Assembly: GCA_022361535.1 (NCBI GenBank) | Contig: JAKSAU010000893.1 | Coordinates: 1 to 8,183, forward strand | Length of the DNA stretch: 8,183 nt | Origin: Desulfobacterales bacterium | GTDB lineage: Bacteria > Desulfobacterota > Desulfobacteria > Desulfobacterales > Desulfobacteraceae | Direction: 5' to 3' | Part shown: positions 6,273 through 8,183 of the stretch, piece by piece | Position numbering within the stretch: position 1 is the stretch's first letter | Layout of the letters: every line of letters begins with the position of its first letter | Notes under the pieces: model-generated | Seen by the model: the letters and a program-made list of their open reading frames with translations, nothing else | What the model was told of the DNA's origin: nothing | The model's database searches: none | Program-made: the position numbers and the translations under genes

Positions 6273-6650
6273 TTAGTTAAATGTCAGTGCATCCCGGGGA
6301 CAGACCTCGGCGCATTGTTTGCAGTTGATACATTTGTAAGGGGTCCCGTCATCATCAACTTTAATGACATTGACCGGGCAGACCGCAACACATTCCAGGC
6401 AGTTGTCGCATACTTTCCGGTTAATCCGGTAAGTGCTGCCCTTAAGTGTGATGGCATCCTTTGGACATGCTTTTGCACATTCTCCGCACTGGTCGCAGAT
6501 ATCTACGAAATATTTTCCCGGAACAGGGAACTTGCCGTAGACATTCAGCAGGGCTTTTGACGGATTGACCTTTTTAAGATTTTGTAGTGAGCAGACCAGT
6601 TCACAGGCCTTACACCCGGAACAGGTTTCATTATTAAATTCAAGTCCCAT
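6273..6650 (-). CDS. Four-cluster [4Fe-4S] ferredoxin subunit, AorA-like
   Basis: From ATG 6650 the protein has 125 residues and sixteen cysteines in four Cx2Cx2Cx3C motifs: C10-C13-C16-C20, C52-C55-C58-C62, C81-C84-C87-C91 and C107-C110-C113-C117; the last three are followed by Pro. This gives four [4Fe-4S] clusters. The electron-transfer subunit AorA of the Aromatoleum AOR is also described as a small protein with four such clusters, so this is probably its equivalent, passing electrons away from the downstream oxidoreductase. The start is chosen at Met26 of a longer open frame (ATG 6725) because AAGGAG lies six bases before ATG 6650, while the upstream ATG has no ribosome site and would add a 25-residue basic stretch without Cys. 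It is the first gene of a three-gene operon. No signal peptide or membrane segment is present, so it is cytoplasmic. Confidence 0.92.
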   Translation of the reverse strand: MGLEFNNETCSGCKACELVCSLQNLKKVNPSKALLNVYGKFPVPGKYFVDICDQCGECAKACPKDAITLKGSTYRINRKVCDNCLECVAVCPVNVIKVDDDGTPYKCINCKQCAEVCPRDALTFN

Positions 6651-6739
6651 ACCCTTCTCCTTGTCAGCTTGTTTCTCAAAGTACTTTTTAACCCTGATAC
6701 AAGTTAACAAAGACAATTGGACCATGTAAAACGCATTGT

Positions 6740-6769
6740 TTTCATGTATGAGTATGAAATAAATTCATA
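6740..6769. promoter_or_regulatory. Overlapping TTCAT palindromes at the start of the ferredoxin-AOR operon (candidate operator)
   Basis: Two dyads share one half-site: TTTCAT-N8-ATGAAA (6740-6759) and TATGAA-N5-TTCATA (6753-6769). A third TATGAA half-site is at 6785-6790. They lie just downstream of, and touching, a TATAAT -10 box on the minus strand, at the predicted transcription start. This is a typical repressor position. The binding protein is unknown. Confidence 0.42.
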
Positions 6770-6774
6770 TTATA
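6769..6774 (-). promoter_or_regulatory. -10 box of a probable promoter for the ferredoxin-AOR-MoaD operon
   Basis: A perfect TATAAT is present on the minus strand in the 188-bp gap between thiE and the ferredoxin gene. No convincing -35 lies 16-18 bp upstream, which fits a promoter that needs an activator. Transcription would begin near 6762 and give a leader of about 110 bases. Read-through from thiE is an alternative; I see no strong terminator after thiE. Nothing else gene-like is visible in 6651-6838. Confidence 0.4.
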
Positions 6775-6838
6775 TCTTGTTCGTTATGAATGACTTGATG
6801 GTTTTGGTTCACAAAGACTTCTTTCAGATTTAATTATG

Positions 6839-7474
6839 CTATCGAGGTTTTGTGATCGCACCATTTACTTTTTTAAATTCATGATTCAGGCGGCATGTGG
6901 CCTCGAAAGGGTCTTTTTTACTGCATATGGCTGATACGACAGCGATGGCATCAGCCCCTGCTTCTGTGGCCTCTTTTAGGTTACTCGTATTCAAACCACC
7001 TATTGCCACAAGTTTATGGCGGGAGAATTTTCTAATCTTGGCAAGGCCGGTAAGGCCCCAGGGGGCTTTAGTATCAGTTTTTGTCGGTGTGGCAAATACC
7101 GGGCTAACACCAATATAGTCTAGGTCAAGGTTCTGGGCCTGTTCAACATCCTCCCAGTTTTCAACGGAAAGGCCTATGATAGCATCTGGACCCATGAGTT
7201 GCCTTGCCTTCTCATAGGGCATGTCACTTTGCCCTATATGGACACCGTCTGCTTGTGCTGCCAGGGCAATATCAACCCTGTCATTGATGATCAAGGGAAC
7301 GCCGGTAAACTTGAGCAGCGCCTTAAGTTTTTGGGCCAGGTTCAAAAATTTGCGGGTGTTAGCGGTTTTTTCCCGGAGTTGGACACAACATACCCCGGCC
7401 TTTACTGCCTGATCTACAACAGTGTCCAGATCATGAAACGGACAGTCTCCGGTTACCAGGTATATTCCATGCAT
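6839..7474 (-). CDS. thiE: Thiamine-phosphate synthase ThiE
   Basis: The 211-residue length and motifs are typical. ThiE joins hydroxymethylpyrimidine diphosphate with hydroxyethylthiazole phosphate to make thiamine phosphate in the cytoplasm, on a TIM-barrel scaffold. Visible motifs are IYLVTGD (4-10), QLREK (32-36) for the pyrimidine diphosphate, INDRVDIALAAQADGVHIGQSD (63-84) with the metal-binding Asp residues, DYIGVSPVFATPTKTDT (119-135) for diphosphate and thiazole binding, GLTGL (140-144), VAIGG (156-160) and GADAIAVVSAI (173-183). ATG 7474 is preceded by AGGA at 8 bases, inside the 9-bp gap after the thiM stop, so the two genes form an operon. The sequence has no ThiD fusion. Confidence 0.96.
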   Translation of the reverse strand: MHGIYLVTGDCPFHDLDTVVDQAVKAGVCCVQLREKTANTRKFLNLAQKLKALLKFTGVPLIINDRVDIALAAQADGVHIGQSDMPYEKARQLMGPDAIIGLSVENWEDVEQAQNLDLDYIGVSPVFATPTKTDTKAPWGLTGLAKIRKFSRHKLVAIGGLNTSNLKEATEAGADAIAVVSAICSKKDPFEATCRLNHEFKKVNGAITKPR

Positions 7475-7483
7475 CCCGTTTTC

Positions 7484-8183
7484 CTAAACCTTGAGATAAT
7501 CGGAGATCTCTTTTTCAGAAATCCTGTATAGGGCATCAATGAACTCAACCTGAAAGCTGCCTGGGCCTTTGGCGGTCTCGGCAGCCATTTCACCAGCAAT
7601 TCCCATGACAGCCATTGCATGGGCACAGGCCTTTTGCGGGTTGGTATTTACTGCGGCAAATGCTCCGCATAAGGCTGTTGCCGTACATCCAAGCCCGGTG
7701 ACCTGCGGCATCAAGCCGTGTCCGTTGTTTATTTCATAAATATGGCCTTGGCCAAGTACATAATCTGTCTGCCCGGTGATGCAGATCACAGATTTGAATA
7801 CGGTGTACAGGTTGCGGGCCGATTCAAGTGCCTGTCCTGACCCTGAAGTAGAATCCACCCCCTTTGTAGTAACATCGGCCTGGCTTAAGGCCATAATCTC
7901 AGAGCCATTTCCCCGGATGATATCAGGAACCGCTTCCCTTAAAAGATCTCTTGCTGTGCCTGTGCGATAGGGTGTCGCTCCTACACCCACAGGGTCCAGA
8001 ACGATGGGAATTCCTTTTTCCTTTGCTGCTTTGGCTGCCTTAAACATGGCTTGAATCCATACAGGACTGAGTGTTCCGATATTGATAACCAGGGCAGATG
8101 CAATCTTGACCATATCTTCTACTTCTTCTACGGCATGTGCCATAACCGGGGATGCACCTAAAGCCAAAAGGGCATTGGCTGTA
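7484..8183 (-). CDS. thiM: Hydroxyethylthiazole kinase ThiM (3' part, cut by right window edge)
   Basis: The C-terminal 232 residues are present. The frame stays open to the right edge and reads TANALLALGASPVMAHA at the cut, which is the conserved substrate-binding segment normally found near residues 25-45 of a roughly 265-residue protein, so only about 30-35 residues and the start are missing. ThiM phosphorylates the thiazole alcohol with ATP to supply ThiE, a salvage route. Further motifs, numbered in this fragment, are VLDPVGVGAT (61-70), GNGSEI (91-96; GNASEI is more usual), ITGQTDYV (135-142) and the anion-hole motif VTGLGCTATA (161-170) with the catalytic Cys at 166. It is upstream of thiE and probably co-transcribed. 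Any TPP riboswitch would lie beyond the window, upstream of thiM. Confidence 0.96.
   Translation of the reverse strand, partial: TANALLALGASPVMAHAVEEVEDMVKIASALVINIGTLSPVWIQAMFKAAKAAKEKGIPIVLDPVGVGATPYRTGTARDLLREAVPDIIRGNGSEIMALSQADVTTKGVDSTSGSGQALESARNLYTVFKSVICITGQTDYVLGQGHIYEINNGHGLMPQVTGLGCTATALCGAFAAVNTNPQKACAHAMAVMGIAGEMAAETAKGPGSFQVEFIDALYRISEKEISDYLKV

Noticed and set aside
6651..6725. A 25-residue extension of the ferredoxin from an ATG at 6725
   Set aside because: No ribosome binding site precedes it, whereas AAGGAG lies six bases before ATG 6650; the extension carries no cluster motif.
6775..6838. An intrinsic terminator after thiE
   Set aside because: The only hairpin (AAAG/CTTT) is very short and is not followed by a T-run.
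7484..8167. thiM starting at an internal TTG at 8167-8165
   Set aside because: The frame continues past this codon with TANAL, part of the conserved ThiM substrate site, so the real start is outside the window.

Overview
This 8.2 kb window comes from an anaerobic, mid-GC bacterium. It holds the start of a glycyl radical enzyme gene, a sigma54-dependent activator, a LysR-type regulator, a tungsten/molybdopterin aldehyde oxidoreductase operon with its ferredoxin and sulfur-carrier genes, and the end of a thiamine salvage operon. Oxygen-sensitive glycyl radical and aldehyde:ferredoxin oxidoreductase genes together point to a strict anaerobe. A sulfate- or sulfur-reducing Desulfobacterota is my best guess, but that is an inference from gene content and style, not proof.

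Layout, left to right. (1) Bases 1-872, minus strand: the N-terminal 290 residues of a PflD-like glycyl radical enzyme; the gene runs off the left edge. A good -24/-12 (sigma54) promoter lies at 996-1012, about 125 bp before its start codon. (2) 1163-2659, minus strand: a PAS-AAA+-Fis type sigma54 activator, directly upstream of the glycyl radical gene and the obvious candidate to drive it. (3) 2660-2947: a divergent control region. It carries a sigma70-type promoter for each flanking regulator, a 17-bp palindrome touching the activator's -35 box, and a striking 79-bp palindromic element. (4) 2948-3832, plus strand: a LysR-type regulator of normal length. (5) 3833-4074: the gap between two converging genes, mostly filled by a second large inverted-repeat element (3872-4025) that shares an 18-bp core with the first one.

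(6) 4075-6650, minus strand: a three-gene operon transcribed in the order four-cluster ferredoxin (AorA-like), aldehyde:ferredoxin oxidoreductase (AorB-like), then a MoaD-like protein ending in Gly-Gly. The gaps are 18 and 14 bp, each containing a ribosome binding site. The ferredoxin should carry electrons from the oxidoreductase, and the MoaD-like protein should supply sulfur for the pterin dithiolene. A short AT-rich promoter region at 6740-6790 carries overlapping palindromes. (7) 6839-8183, minus strand: thiE and the 3' part of thiM, with 9 bp between them, for salvage of the thiazole and assembly of thiamine phosphate.

A glycyl radical lyase or dehydratase often makes an aldehyde, and the nearby oxidoreductase could oxidise it to an acid with low-potential electrons going to ferredoxin. 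This link is plausible from gene proximity only. The least-explained parts of the window are the two palindromic intergenic elements and their shared core.
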